From contig NZ_CADIKB010000001.1 of NCBI RefSeq assembly GCF_902859825.1, forward strand, positions 372,001 to 436,000: 64,000 nucleotides of DNA, written 5' to 3'. How positions within the stretch are numbered: position 1 is the stretch's first letter; each line of letters opens with the position of its first letter. Source of the stretch: Paraburkholderia phenoliruptrix (GTDB lineage: Bacteria; Pseudomonadota; Gammaproteobacteria; Burkholderiales; Burkholderiaceae). The notes below the pieces were generated by a model that saw nothing but the letters and a program-made list of their open reading frames with translations, was not told the DNA's origin and searched no databases. Position numbers and translations under genes: made by a program. Positions 1 to 8,475 of this stretch are shown here, piece by piece.

Positions 1-233
1 TCATGGCAATCGTTGTCACGATTATCGGCGCGTTGCGCAGTTTCGACCTTATCTCCGTGATGACGGGCGGCGGGCCATTCGAGAGCTCGACGGTACTCGC
101 CTATTACATGTACGACCAGGCCATCAAGTACTACCGCATCGGTTATTCGGCGGCAATTGCTGTCGTGCTGTTCGGCATCATGCTGGTGTACATCGTCTAT
201 CATCTGCGGCGGATGCTGCGCGCCGAGCAATAA
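1..233 (+). CDS. Sugar ABC transporter permease, MalF/UgpA type (5' end outside window)
   Basis: This is the last ~77 codons of an inner-membrane permease; the reading frame is open to the window edge, so the methionine at base 3 is probably internal. It shows the family's typical 'SFDLISVMTGGGPFESSTVLAYYMYDQA' type region (quoted residues lie at codons 14-41), followed by a last hydrophobic helix and a short basic cytoplasmic tail. Its stop is followed 9 bases later by the start of a second permease, with an AAGGAG site between them, so the two are co-transcribed and pair in one importer. The ATPase and binding-protein genes are presumably upstream, outside the window. The substrate cannot be read from this fragment. 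Confidence 0.9.
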   Translation, partial: MAIVVTIIGALRSFDLISVMTGGGPFESSTVLAYYMYDQAIKYYRIGYSAAIAVVLFGIMLVYIVYHLRRMLRAEQ

Positions 234-242
234 GGAGCGACC

Positions 243-1094
243 ATGTTTCCCGTTCCAATCGACAAATGGAAACCGGCCTCGCGCCGCGTCTACAAACTGA
301 CCTTGCCGATTGCATTGCTGATCTGGCTTTTGCCGATGATCGCCGTGCTCGTCACCTCCGTGCGCTCCACTGAAGAGCTCAGCGAGGGCAACTACTGGGG
401 CTGGCCGAAGCACTTCGCGCTATTCGACAACTATCGCGAGGCGCTTACCACTTCGCCGATGCTGCATTACTTCTGGAATAGCGTGCTGATTACGGTGCCG
501 GCGGTAGTCGGTTCGATTGCACTCGCGGCAATGGCCGGCTTCGCACTGGCGATCTATCGCTTTCGCGGCAACTCCTCGCTGTTCGCCACCTTCGTCGCGG
601 GCAATTTCGTGCCGGTCCAGGTATTGATGATTCCGGTGCGAGATCTGTCGCTGCAACTCGGGCTGTTCAATACGGTCAGTGCGCTCATTCTCTTTCATAT
701 TTCCTTTCAAACGGGCTTTTGCGCACTTTTCCTGCGCAACTTCATCAAGCAGTTGCCGTTCGAACTGGTAGAGGCAGCGCGAATAGAAGGTGCGAATGAA
801 TGGACGGTGTTCTTCAAGATTATATTGCCGCTCATTCGCCCCGCTCTCGCTGCGCTGGCAATTCTGGTGTTCACATTCGTCTGGAATGACTACTTCTGGG
901 CGTTGTGTCTGACGCAAGGCGACGACGCCGCGCCGATTACCGTCGGTGTCGCTGCATTGAAGGGACAATGGACGACCGCGTGGAATCTCGTGTCCGCCGG
1001 GTCCATCCTCGCGGCGTTGCCCTCGGTGGCGATGTTCTTTGCGATGCAGAAGCACTTCGTCGCAGGCTTGACGTTCGGCGCGACGAAGGGTTGA
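243..1094 (+). CDS. Carbohydrate ABC transporter permease, MalG/UgpE type
   Basis: A 283-residue inner-membrane permease of full family length with about six membrane segments. The cytoplasmic EAA loop that contacts the ATPase is clear at residues ~178-200 (EAARIEGANEWTVF, then LPLIRPAL). The ATG follows the upstream permease by 9 bases and has a TAAGGAG site, so the two form a heterodimeric channel made from one operon. The family imports mono- or oligosaccharides, polyols or glycerol phosphate; nothing here fixes the substrate. A perfect hairpin lies just after the stop codon. Confidence 0.93.
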   Translation: MFPVPIDKWKPASRRVYKLTLPIALLIWLLPMIAVLVTSVRSTEELSEGNYWGWPKHFALFDNYREALTTSPMLHYFWNSVLITVPAVVGSIALAAMAGFALAIYRFRGNSSLFATFVAGNFVPVQVLMIPVRDLSLQLGLFNTVSALILFHISFQTGFCALFLRNFIKQLPFELVEAARIEGANEWTVFFKIILPLIRPALAALAILVFTFVWNDYFWALCLTQGDDAAPITVGVAALKGQWTTAWNLVSAGSILAALPSVAMFFAMQKHFVAGLTFGATKG

Positions 1095-1100
1095 AGCGGT

Positions 1101-1127
1101 CGGCGGCTCGCACCGTGCGAGCCGCCG
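1101..1127 (+). terminator. Perfect 13-bp stem-loop after the ABC operon
   Basis: CGGCGGCTCGCAC, one C, then the exact reverse complement GTGCGAGCCGCCG. It starts 6 bases after the permease stop codon. There is no T-run, so it may slow or end transcription weakly or protect the mRNA 3' end. Confidence 0.55.
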
Positions 1128-1178
1128 CTAACAGAATGGAAAGTCCGCAAGGCGCGCGCTGCCTTGCCGGCACGAATG

Positions 1179-1190
1179 GCAAACGTTTGC
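1179..1190. promoter_or_regulatory. LacI-family-like operator
   Basis: GCAAACGTTTGC is a perfect 12-bp palindrome with a central CG, the usual form of LacI/GalR-family sites, which commonly regulate sugar ABC operons. It lies 85 bases after the permease stop and 138 bases before the likely start of the next gene, an odd place for a sugar-operon operator. No LacI gene is in the window. Confidence 0.4.
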
Positions 1191-1327
1191 GCCGCTGTTG
1201 TCACGTTTCCCCTAATTAAAGATTGGGAAGGGCTTGTCGTTATCCAGTGAAATAAGTCAGACCGTCGAACTGACTCGTGCCTGAAGAATGGCACGCGCTG
1301 GACCAAAGCTCATCGGGGGTACTCATC

Positions 1328-2563
1328 GTGAATCAACAACGCTCGCCATGGACGCGCACGGCGGCTCCGGGCGAAGTCATCTACTCGGAAGGCTTCGTGG
1401 CCGACACCGTCATCTACGTGATTGCAGACGGCAAGGTCGAAATCTCCACTCAGTGCGATGAAAAAAAGGTCATTCTCGCCACGCTGGGCAAGGGTGAATT
1501 TTTCGGCGAAGCGGCGCTGCTGCCGCCCGAGCCGCGAGCGCATACCGCCAAGGCACTAAGCTTCTGTCAATTGACGGCCATCGCAGGCGGAATTGTCGAA
1601 GAGGAGCTGGAGCGCGTGTCGCCGCTGCTGCGCCACATCGTGCGCACGATGATACGGCGCGTCAAAAAGAAAGACGACATTCTTGCGACGAATACCCACG
1701 CCGATTTTCTGCCCGGCGTGCTGTCGTACGCGCATGTTCTCTCGTTGATGGCCGGCGCTGAGATGAATGACCGGTTCGATGCGCGCGCACGCCGTCCGCA
1801 AAACGAAGAAGTCTCGATTCCGCTTGCCGAAGTCCTCAAGAAGTGCAATGCCATTGCAGGTCATTCGCGACCGCACGTCATGGCCATGCTCAAGCGCATG
1901 GAAAAGCTCAACCTCGTGTCGATCGAATCCGGGCGCTCCGAGCGGCTCAACAATTCCGCCGGACGCTATTCGGCGAGCGACGGCGCGGCGGGCCGGCAGC
2001 TCGTGACGTTCGATCCGGTGAAGATCACCGAGCGGGCACAGCAGGTGGCGAATCACGACCTCGATGTTTCGATCAGCAGCGAACTCGAACTGATCGAGCT
2101 CGACGATCTGGAGGCGCTTATCGGCGTCGACAGGAAAGTGATTCTGAACAAGCTCTCGCACGCCGAGATCGCCGAGGACATCTTCGCGTTCCGCAAGACG
2201 AAGGTGCTCAATTACGTCGAGGAGAAGGGCCTCAGCTACTTCTCGCGCCGTAATGTGCGCGGCGCGGGCGAGCTGAATTCGCTTGACGACCTCGCCTTTG
2301 TCGACCAGCGAACCCTGTTCGAAGCAGTGAGCGCGTTCGATACCTACGACCTCGCGAAGCTTCTCTCGGCGTCGGCGGGACAGCCGATTGACGAACGCCT
2401 CCAGTCCGTCATGACCGAAGCGCGAAAGAAAGAAGTGTCGTGGGTGATGCGCCGCGAGATCAAGATCGATCCGGTCGAGATCGTCGAGATCGAGCAGCGC
2501 TTCATCGACACGGTTCGAGCACTGAAGTCGCCTGCGGCGCACGCGGCGCCGGCCGAGTCCTGA
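1328..2563 (+). CDS. Cyclic-nucleotide-binding protein with FliG-like C-terminal domain
   Basis: The N-terminus (residues ~11-93) is a Crp-type cyclic-nucleotide-binding beta-roll with an intact phosphate-binding cassette (GEFFGEAALL...EPRAHTAKA: Glu and Arg ligands present). The middle (~160-200) has a helical, weakly HTH-like stretch. The last ~85 residues (~316-400) match the spacing of the FliG C-terminal torque domain: LDDLAFVDQRTLFEA, DTYDLAKLL, then a charged helix and ...EIVEIEQRFIDTVRAL. It is followed by motA- and motB-like genes on the same strand (81 bases, then 44 bases). I infer a cNMP-controlled switch or rotor partner of that stator rather than a plain Crp regulator. GTG at 1328 is preferred because GGGGG lies ~10 bases upstream; GTG at 1277 is an in-frame alternative adding 17 residues. 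Confidence 0.8.
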   Translation: MNQQRSPWTRTAAPGEVIYSEGFVADTVIYVIADGKVEISTQCDEKKVILATLGKGEFFGEAALLPPEPRAHTAKALSFCQLTAIAGGIVEEELERVSPLLRHIVRTMIRRVKKKDDILATNTHADFLPGVLSYAHVLSLMAGAEMNDRFDARARRPQNEEVSIPLAEVLKKCNAIAGHSRPHVMAMLKRMEKLNLVSIESGRSERLNNSAGRYSASDGAAGRQLVTFDPVKITERAQQVANHDLDVSISSELELIELDDLEALIGVDRKVILNKLSHAEIAEDIFAFRKTKVLNYVEEKGLSYFSRRNVRGAGELNSLDDLAFVDQRTLFEAVSAFDTYDLAKLLSASAGQPIDERLQSVMTEARKKEVSWVMRREIKIDPVEIVEIEQRFIDTVRALKSPAAHAAPAES

Positions 2564-2644
2564 TGCCTGTCGCGCCCGGTGTATATGACTGAGCGCGACG
2601 TTTAACTGTAATTCGCAGGCTCGTGCAGCCGCTCGCGAGGACGT

Positions 2645-3409
2645 ATGGATCTTTTGACGGTATTTGGCGTAGTGTTCGGCGTGGCGGCGATCGTCGCGGG
2701 CTTCTCACTCGAAGGCGGCAACTTCACGTCGCTATTTCAACTGGAGGCATTTGTCATTGTCCTTGGCGGTACGTTAGGGGCAGTGATGATCCAGAACACC
2801 TGGGCGCGTTTTTTCGACGGCGTGAAACTGCTGCGCTTCGCGTTTGTGAAGGCGCGGCAAGTGGATCGCGAGAGCCTGTCGGTGCTGCTCGAATGGGGCG
2901 ATCAGGCGAAACTGAACGGTCTGCTCGTGTTCGAGTCGATCGAGGCCAACGGCATCAGCCCGTTTGCAAAGCGGGGCCTCGAGCTGCTTGCAAACGGCGT
3001 ATCTACGGCAGTACTGGAAGATGCGTTGCAGCGGGAAGTCGACGCGTATGAGCGCAATTACCTGGCGGCGGCGCGCATCTGGCAACAGGCGGGCGGTTAC
3101 GCGCCGACTTTCGGCATTCTGGGTGCGGTGCTGGGTCTCATTCAGGTGACGGGACACATGCTCGAGCCGTCGCAATTGGGGCAGGGCATTGCGGTCGCTT
3201 TCGTCGCAACGCTATATGGCCTCGCGTTGGCGAACCTCGTGTTTCTTCCGCTATTCGGCAAGATTCGCGCGCAGGTGGACAGCGAATTGCGTTTCAGGCG
3301 TTTGTACCTGGACGGTTTGCTCGCCATCTCTCGCAAGGAATCGCCGCACACCATCGAAACGCGTTTGGCGGGCGACGTGCGCGAACGTTCCGCCGAATTG
3401 CTCGGCTAG
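2645..3409 (+). CDS. MotA/PomA-family stator protein
   Basis: 254 residues, the length of PomA and shorter than E. coli MotA. Two N-terminal membrane helices (~1-20, ~33-50), a cytoplasmic loop with charged residues (~60-145), then two C-terminal helices (~155-178, ~188-208). The two conserved prolines of the MotA core appear at GGYAPTFGILGAVLG and NLVFLPLFGKI. MotA-family proteins form the pentamer around a MotB dimer and convert ion flow into rotation. The gene is not beside a flagellar operon here but between a cNMP-FliG-like gene and a motB homologue. It may be a second flagellar stator or belong to a separate motor. Start ATG 2645 has upstream GAGGACGT. Confidence 0.88.
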   Translation: MDLLTVFGVVFGVAAIVAGFSLEGGNFTSLFQLEAFVIVLGGTLGAVMIQNTWARFFDGVKLLRFAFVKARQVDRESLSVLLEWGDQAKLNGLLVFESIEANGISPFAKRGLELLANGVSTAVLEDALQREVDAYERNYLAAARIWQQAGGYAPTFGILGAVLGLIQVTGHMLEPSQLGQGIAVAFVATLYGLALANLVFLPLFGKIRAQVDSELRFRRLYLDGLLAISRKESPHTIETRLAGDVRERSAELLG

Positions 3410-3453
3410 CCGCATCGACGAAAGTCGGGCATGACTGATAGCGGACTCCGTGT

Positions 3454-4155
3454 ATGAGCACAACTACTGGTAGCAAGCGTCTTTCAACGGACAAGACCGG
3501 TCACCACGGCCACGATGGCGCTCACGACGGCGGCGAGCAGTCGGACCGCTGGCTGATTTCGTACGCCGATCTGATTACGACGCTAATGGTGCTGTTTCTG
3601 GCGCTGTATGTCTTGCAGCTCGCGAAGAACAGCGAGCTACAGATAAAGACGCTGCAGCATCATCCGGTGAAAGAGGCTGTCGAGGTACAGCCGCCTGCAA
3701 CCACGGCCAATGCAAACGAAGCCGCAAAAAAACATCTTCTGTCATTGCTCGCGCCCTTGCAGGACAATCGCCAGATTACGATTTCCCACACGCCGCAAGG
3801 GGTGGAAATAGCGATCAACGCGAAAGTGCTGTTCAATTCCGGCGATGCGCGTCTTTTGCCGGAATCATTCGCGGTGCTGGGCCAAATCGCCACCGTACTG
3901 CGCGACCGCGCGAAAAATAACATTCTCGTGGAAGGCCATACCGACAGTCTGCCGATAGCGACCGCCAAGTACGAATCCAATTGGGAGCTCTCTTCCGCGC
4001 GCGCGGGGGCCGTGGTGCGCTTTTTCGCCGACAGGGGCATCGAAGCGCATCGCATGGCGGCAATCGGCCGGGCCGACAATTTCCCGCTGATCATCGGCAA
4101 CGATGCGGCGGCGAATGCCGCCAATCGCCGCGTGACGATACTTGTCGAATACTGA
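3454..4155 (+). CDS. MotB/OmpA-family stator protein (short form)
   Basis: 233 residues: a His/Asp-rich cytoplasmic N-terminus (~17-30), one membrane helix with the ion-carrying aspartate at D39 (SYADLITTLMVLFLALYVL), a short linker, and an OmpA-like peptidoglycan-binding domain (~110-232, with VEGHTDSLP and NRRVTILVEY). Flagellar MotB/PomB are ~300 residues, so the periplasmic linker and plug region are short. D39 shows it should conduct ions. It is the last gene of the cassette, 44 bases after motA, and converges on the oxidoreductase gene 17 bases downstream. Confidence 0.88.
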   Translation: MSTTTGSKRLSTDKTGHHGHDGAHDGGEQSDRWLISYADLITTLMVLFLALYVLQLAKNSELQIKTLQHHPVKEAVEVQPPATTANANEAAKKHLLSLLAPLQDNRQITISHTPQGVEIAINAKVLFNSGDARLLPESFAVLGQIATVLRDRAKNNILVEGHTDSLPIATAKYESNWELSSARAGAVVRFFADRGIEAHRMAAIGRADNFPLIIGNDAAANAANRRVTILVEY

Positions 4156-4172
4156 GTGCGAAGCGCCTGGTT

Positions 4173-5846
4173 TCAGGCGTCGAGCGCAAGGTACTGGTGT
4201 AGCGACTGAATCGCGGCCGCGCCTTCTCCCACGGCGGCCGCCACTCGCTTCACCGAGCCGCTACGCACGTCGCCGACTGCGAAGACGCCCGGCCGGCTCG
4301 TTTCGAGAAAGTGCGCCGGGCGCTCGGAGGTCCACTTGTGTGCGACATCCGGGCCGGTCAGCACGAAGCCGTTCCTGTCCAGTTCGACACAGTCACCAAG
4401 CCAGCCGGTGTTAGGCTGCGCGCCGAGAAACAGAAACACATGCCGGATCGGCTTTTCTTCAATTCGCCCTTGCTGATTCCATTGAATCGACTCGAGATGC
4501 GCTTCGCCATTTAGCGCGACGATCTGCGTTCGCACATGAACGGAAATATTCGGCGCCGCCTCGATGCGTCGGATCAAATAGTTCGACATGCTCGCGGCGA
4601 GCCCCTCGCCACGAATCACGATGTGCACATGGCGCGCAAATCCGGACAGAAATACCGCCGCCTGTCCCGCCGAATTGCCGCCGCCCACAATGACGAGTTC
4701 TTCGTTGCCGCAAAACGCGGCTTCCATATACGTGGCGCTGTAATAGACGCCGCGGCCCTGGAAATGTTCGAGACGCGCGAGATCCGGCTTGCGATAACGC
4801 GCCCCCGTCGCGATCACGACCGCGCGACCATAAACATGCTCGTCGTGGCTCAGGCGGATGTGAAACGGCTGGCCTTTATCGCATTCGATACCGAGCGCCT
4901 CGATCGGCACGCCGACTTCCGCGCCGAATTTCCGGCATTGCGAAAGGCCGCGTCCCGCGAGCGCCTGACCCGAAATGCCCGTGGGAAATCCAAAGTAGTT
5001 TTCGATTTTAGAACTCGTGCCGGCCTGGCCGCCGGGCGCCTTCGTGTCGAGCACCGCGACCCGCAATCCCTCGGATGCCGCGTACACCGCCGCTGCGAGC
5101 CCCGCCGGGCCCGCGCCGACCACCACCACGTCGAACCGTTCGCCGTTCAACCGGTCGGGACTCAGACCGATTGCGTCCGCAACGGCACGATTAGTCGGGC
5201 GCTTGAGCACGACGCCTTGCAATGTGACGAGTACCGGCAGATCTTCTTCGGTGGCGCCGTAGCGTGCGAGAAGTAGTTTCGCCTCCTCATGGTCGGCGAT
5301 ATCGAAGTACGCCGACGGTTGTGCATTACGGCTCAAGAAATGCCGCAATACCAGAGTCGGAAACGAAGCAGAGCTGCCGATCACGACCACGCCGCCGTTC
5401 TGGTCCTGAATATAGGCGACCCGGCGCAGAATGTACGCGCGCATGATCGTCTCGCTCAGCTCCGCTTCGGCGATCACGAGCGCGCGCAGCGATTCCTCGT
5501 CGATCACAATGACTTCGCAATCGCTCGTTGCGCGCGCGGACGCCACCGCGCCGCGCCCTGCAAGCGTGCCGACTTCTCCGGTGAAACTGCCTGCGCCGTG
5601 AGCGCCGAGAAAATGCAGGTTCTCGCCGCTGCCGCGCGTCGCCTCGATGGTGCCTGAAACGATGGCGTACATCGGAACGTGTCGATCGCCTTCGGTGAAC
5701 AGGACGTCGCCGGCGCTGAGCTTACGGCGCTCGCCATATCGCTCGAGCACCGCAAACTGCGCATCGTTCAGCTTTGGAAAGATCTGGTGGTGACGGCTGC
5801 CGCCTGCCAGCAGATCTTCACGCTTGCCAGAAGTTTTATCGCTCAT
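4173..5846 (-). CDS. Thioredoxin-reductase-like flavoprotein with N-terminal cNMP-binding domain
   Basis: 557 residues with three parts: a Crp-like cyclic-nucleotide domain (~22-140), a glutaredoxin-like fold (~150-228, VVVIGSSAS...), and a TrxR-like FAD/NAD(P)H module (~236-557). FAD motifs are VVGAGPAGL (242-250) and VFAVGDVRSG (521-530); the pyridine nucleotide motif is VIVGGGNSAG (385-394). The redox-active CxxC expected in TrxR at GVxYCATC is missing: residues 370-373 are SATY. It therefore cannot reduce thioredoxin by the usual route. The phosphate-binding cassette is also degenerate (GRGAVASARA). It converges on the MotAB cassette. Function: inferred redox enzyme or sensor gated by a nucleotide or by ligand loss. 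Confidence 0.85.
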   Translation of the reverse strand: MSDKTSGKREDLLAGGSRHHQIFPKLNDAQFAVLERYGERRKLSAGDVLFTEGDRHVPMYAIVSGTIEATRGSGENLHFLGAHGAGSFTGEVGTLAGRGAVASARATSDCEVIVIDEESLRALVIAEAELSETIMRAYILRRVAYIQDQNGGVVVIGSSASFPTLVLRHFLSRNAQPSAYFDIADHEEAKLLLARYGATEEDLPVLVTLQGVVLKRPTNRAVADAIGLSPDRLNGERFDVVVVGAGPAGLAAAVYAASEGLRVAVLDTKAPGGQAGTSSKIENYFGFPTGISGQALAGRGLSQCRKFGAEVGVPIEALGIECDKGQPFHIRLSHDEHVYGRAVVIATGARYRKPDLARLEHFQGRGVYYSATYMEAAFCGNEELVIVGGGNSAGQAAVFLSGFARHVHIVIRGEGLAASMSNYLIRRIEAAPNISVHVRTQIVALNGEAHLESIQWNQQGRIEEKPIRHVFLFLGAQPNTGWLGDCVELDRNGFVLTGPDVAHKWTSERPAHFLETSRPGVFAVGDVRSGSVKRVAAAVGEGAAAIQSLHQYLALDA

Positions 5847-6111
5847 GAGAGGCCCGATTGGATAGACGCATGATGCACCTTGTCGCTACGCCGCCGGATT
5901 GGCACGCGAATGCGAACAATCGGCGGCATCGGAATGGCTGGGGACAGCCGTTTTCGCTGAGATTGTGCGCCAGACTTCGTTCCCCGGTAAAGAGTGCGTA
6001 AGGCGGGCGACAACCGGCGGGCCACGGCGGTAGCGCGGCACTACTCAAGTTAACGGTTCTTCTGCCGTAAACGATTTGAGAGAAATAGACGACAAAGAGG
6101 GTCTCGGAAGC

Positions 6112-7662
6112 ATGCGCGATTTGACAGTTAAAAAGAGCTTACTTGCAGTGCTCGTCGTGTTTGCCGCGATGATCATGTTTGGCGGCGTGGTCGGCGTATT
6201 GGCGCTCGGCCGCTCGAATGAGAACGCACAGCGGCTTCAGGAGATCGCCAGTCAGGAGATTCTCGCCAACGACGGCTACAAGGACAGCACCCGCACGCGT
6301 GCAGCTCTTACGCGCGCTTATGCGGCGCTCAAGGAGCGCAACGATCTTGCCACGCGCGACTCGGCGCTCGGCAGCGCACAGCGCACACTCGACCGGGCAG
6401 ACGCGGAAACGCGCGATTTTGCGTCGGCATCCCGATTCGTGGGACAGGACGATGCACTGAAACAGCAGCTCGTCGATTCGTCCAATGCTCTCGCGGCCAC
6501 CTTGAAAAAGGCTTTCGACGCGCTCCAGCGCGGCGACACGGACGCCTACGTCGCCATCAATGACCGCGACATTACGCTTGCAGGCCAGGCCTATTCGGCG
6601 AACGTCGAGAAATTCCAGAACCTCGCGAGCGCGCTCGCGAAGGATTCGGCGGCGAGGAACGCACGCGAATACGGGTGGATTGTCGCGATGGTCCTGACGG
6701 GTGTCGCGCTGGCTCTCGCATTGATCGTCGCCACACACTTCGCTCTGCGAACCATCGTGATCGGTCCGTTGCAACAGGCGTCGAAACTACTGGACCGGAT
6801 TGCCGGCAATGACCTGACCGCCTCCATTCCCGAAGGCAGCAAGAGCGAAATCGGCCAGTTGTTCAGCTCCATGTCGCGGATGCAGTCCGGACTCGCGCAC
6901 ACGGTGTCCAACGTGCGCGTCAACTGCGAGGCGATTCACGGCGGCGCGCGCGAGATCGCCGCGGGCAACCTCGATCTGTCGAGCCGTACCGAGCAACAAT
7001 CGGCTTCGCTCGAGGAAACCGCGGCCAGCATGGAAGAGCTGACCTCGACAGTCAGGCAGAACGCGGATAACGCCCGCCAGGCGAGCACGCTCGCCGCAAG
7101 CGCGGCCGACGTCGCGCAGCGCGGCGGCGACGTCGTGCAGCGCGCGGTGCAGACCATGACGGCCATCACCGCGAGCTCGCACAAGATCGCGGAAATCACC
7201 GGCATGATCGACAGTATCGCCTTCCAGACCAATATTCTGGCGCTCAACGCCGCAGTCGAATCCGCGCGCGCCGGCGAGCAGGGCCGCGGCTTTGCCGTTG
7301 TCGCCGGTGAGGTACGCACGCTGGCTCAACGCAGCGCAAGCGCCGCGCAGGAAATCAAGGCACTCATCTCCGCTTCGGTCGACGACGTGCGCAACGGTAA
7401 CGAACTCGTCACGCAAGCCGGCCAGACGATGAACGAAATCGTTGGGGCCGTGCAGGGCGTTGCGACTATCATGGCGGAGATCACTTCGGCGACGGTCGAG
7501 CAGACCGCCGGCATCGAGCAGGTCGGCAAAGCCGTGAGCCAGATGGATCAGGTGACGCAGCAAAACGCTGCGCTCGTCGAGCAGGCCGCCGCTGCAGCGA
7601 GTGCATTGGAGCACCAGGCGCAGTCGATGACCGACGCGGTATCGGCGTTCCGTTTGCGATAA
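6112..7662 (+). CDS. Methyl-accepting chemotaxis protein
   Basis: 516 residues from ATG 6112, which has GGAAG just upstream; an in-frame TTG at 6076 adds 12 residues but has no good site. It has an N-terminal membrane helix (~8-32), a ~150-residue periplasmic four-helix-type sensor, a second helix (~185-210), a HAMP linker, and a full signalling domain with the hairpin tip (SIAFQTNILALNAAVESARAGEQGRGFAVVA). The tip binds CheA and CheW. There is no C-terminal NWETF-type pentapeptide, so it depends on other receptors for methylation enzymes. The ligand is not evident. It is a single gene with convergent gst behind it. Confidence 0.93.
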   Translation: MRDLTVKKSLLAVLVVFAAMIMFGGVVGVLALGRSNENAQRLQEIASQEILANDGYKDSTRTRAALTRAYAALKERNDLATRDSALGSAQRTLDRADAETRDFASASRFVGQDDALKQQLVDSSNALAATLKKAFDALQRGDTDAYVAINDRDITLAGQAYSANVEKFQNLASALAKDSAARNAREYGWIVAMVLTGVALALALIVATHFALRTIVIGPLQQASKLLDRIAGNDLTASIPEGSKSEIGQLFSSMSRMQSGLAHTVSNVRVNCEAIHGGAREIAAGNLDLSSRTEQQSASLEETAASMEELTSTVRQNADNARQASTLAASAADVAQRGGDVVQRAVQTMTAITASSHKIAEITGMIDSIAFQTNILALNAAVESARAGEQGRGFAVVAGEVRTLAQRSASAAQEIKALISASVDDVRNGNELVTQAGQTMNEIVGAVQGVATIMAEITSATVEQTAGIEQVGKAVSQMDQVTQQNAALVEQAAAAASALEHQAQSMTDAVSAFRLR

Positions 7663-7818
7663 CGGTGATGCCACCGGCCGCTATCTGTTCTCGGCTTCAT
7701 GTGACGGCAATCTGCTCGCAGTGACAGAGAGATCCTGCAGTTCGACGAGCCCCACGCCGACCGAGCCTCACGACGCGCTGCGCCCGCGCGCGGCGGCAAG
7801 CGCGCACCGCCTGCCGTC

Positions 7819-8403
7819 TCATTCGATCCCTTCGTGTTTCAACGCGAGCTGCACCGCGGGCCGCGCGCGCATGCGCTCGTCGAATGCCGCGAGCTGTTGC
7901 GGTACCTCTATTTTGACTTTCGTCGCCCACAGAAGCATGGTGAACAGATAGGCGTCCGCCACGCTTGCCTCTGCGCCGAACAGATAGTCGCCCTTGAGCA
8001 TCGTCGCGATAAGTTGAAAGCGCTGGCCGATTTTCTCTCGCGCGGCATTAGCTTCTGCATCCGAAGTCGGTTTGAAGACGCGCCCGAATTGCTTGTGAAG
8101 CTCCGTCGAGATGAAGGCCAGCATCTCGATCAGCCGGGTTGCGCCGAGCTCGCCTGACGGCGCGAGCGAAGGCTTGCGTTGCGCGACCCATGACAGGATG
8201 GCAACGTTTTCCGTGAGCCGCTGACCATCGTCGAATTCAAGCGTCGGCACATAGCTCTTGGGGTTGATCTCATCGAAATTCCGGCCGGTCTCGGTCGTTT
8301 TTGTCTTCAGGTCCACGCGCACGCGCTCGAATTGCAAATCCGCTTCGTGCATCGCAATGTGATCGGCGAGACTGCACGCGCCAGGCGAGTAATAAAGCTT
8401 CAT
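7819..8403 (-). CDS. gstA: Glutathione S-transferase, beta class
   Basis: 194 residues, slightly shorter than the usual ~203. N-terminal thioredoxin fold begins MKLYYSPGACSLADHI, where Cys10 is the beta-class residue that forms a mixed disulfide with glutathione; the cis-proline loop is KSYVPTL and the glutathione-gamma-glutamyl contact is LTENVAIL. The all-helical C-terminal half carries the N-capping box SVADAYLF. It conjugates or reduces electrophiles and peroxides in the cytosol. It lies downstream of a decayed GMC oxidoreductase operon but is itself intact. Confidence 0.9.
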   Translation of the reverse strand: MKLYYSPGACSLADHIAMHEADLQFERVRVDLKTKTTETGRNFDEINPKSYVPTLEFDDGQRLTENVAILSWVAQRKPSLAPSGELGATRLIEMLAFISTELHKQFGRVFKPTSDAEANAAREKIGQRFQLIATMLKGDYLFGAEASVADAYLFTMLLWATKVKIEVPQQLAAFDERMRARPAVQLALKHEGIE

Positions 8404-8475
8404 GATGCGGCCCTCCTTGATCGAGCTGTTGGCGATTCATCGAGTGCAGCATGCCGCATGCCTTGCCTGCAACGC

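Noticed and set aside
420..1055. Long minus-strand open frame (211 codons) opposite the second ABC permease
   Set aside because: It lies fully inside a clear permease gene, is rich in Arg, His and Gln, and matches no family; it is a shadow of GC-biased codon use.
1556..2542. 328-codon minus-strand frame opposite the cNMP-FliG-like gene
   Set aside because: Fully antisense to a protein with recognisable domains; composition (Arg/Asp/His-rich) is that of a mirror frame.
6787..7674. 295-codon minus-strand frame over the chemotaxis receptor
   Set aside because: Antisense to the conserved MCP signalling domain; no ribosome site and no family similarity.
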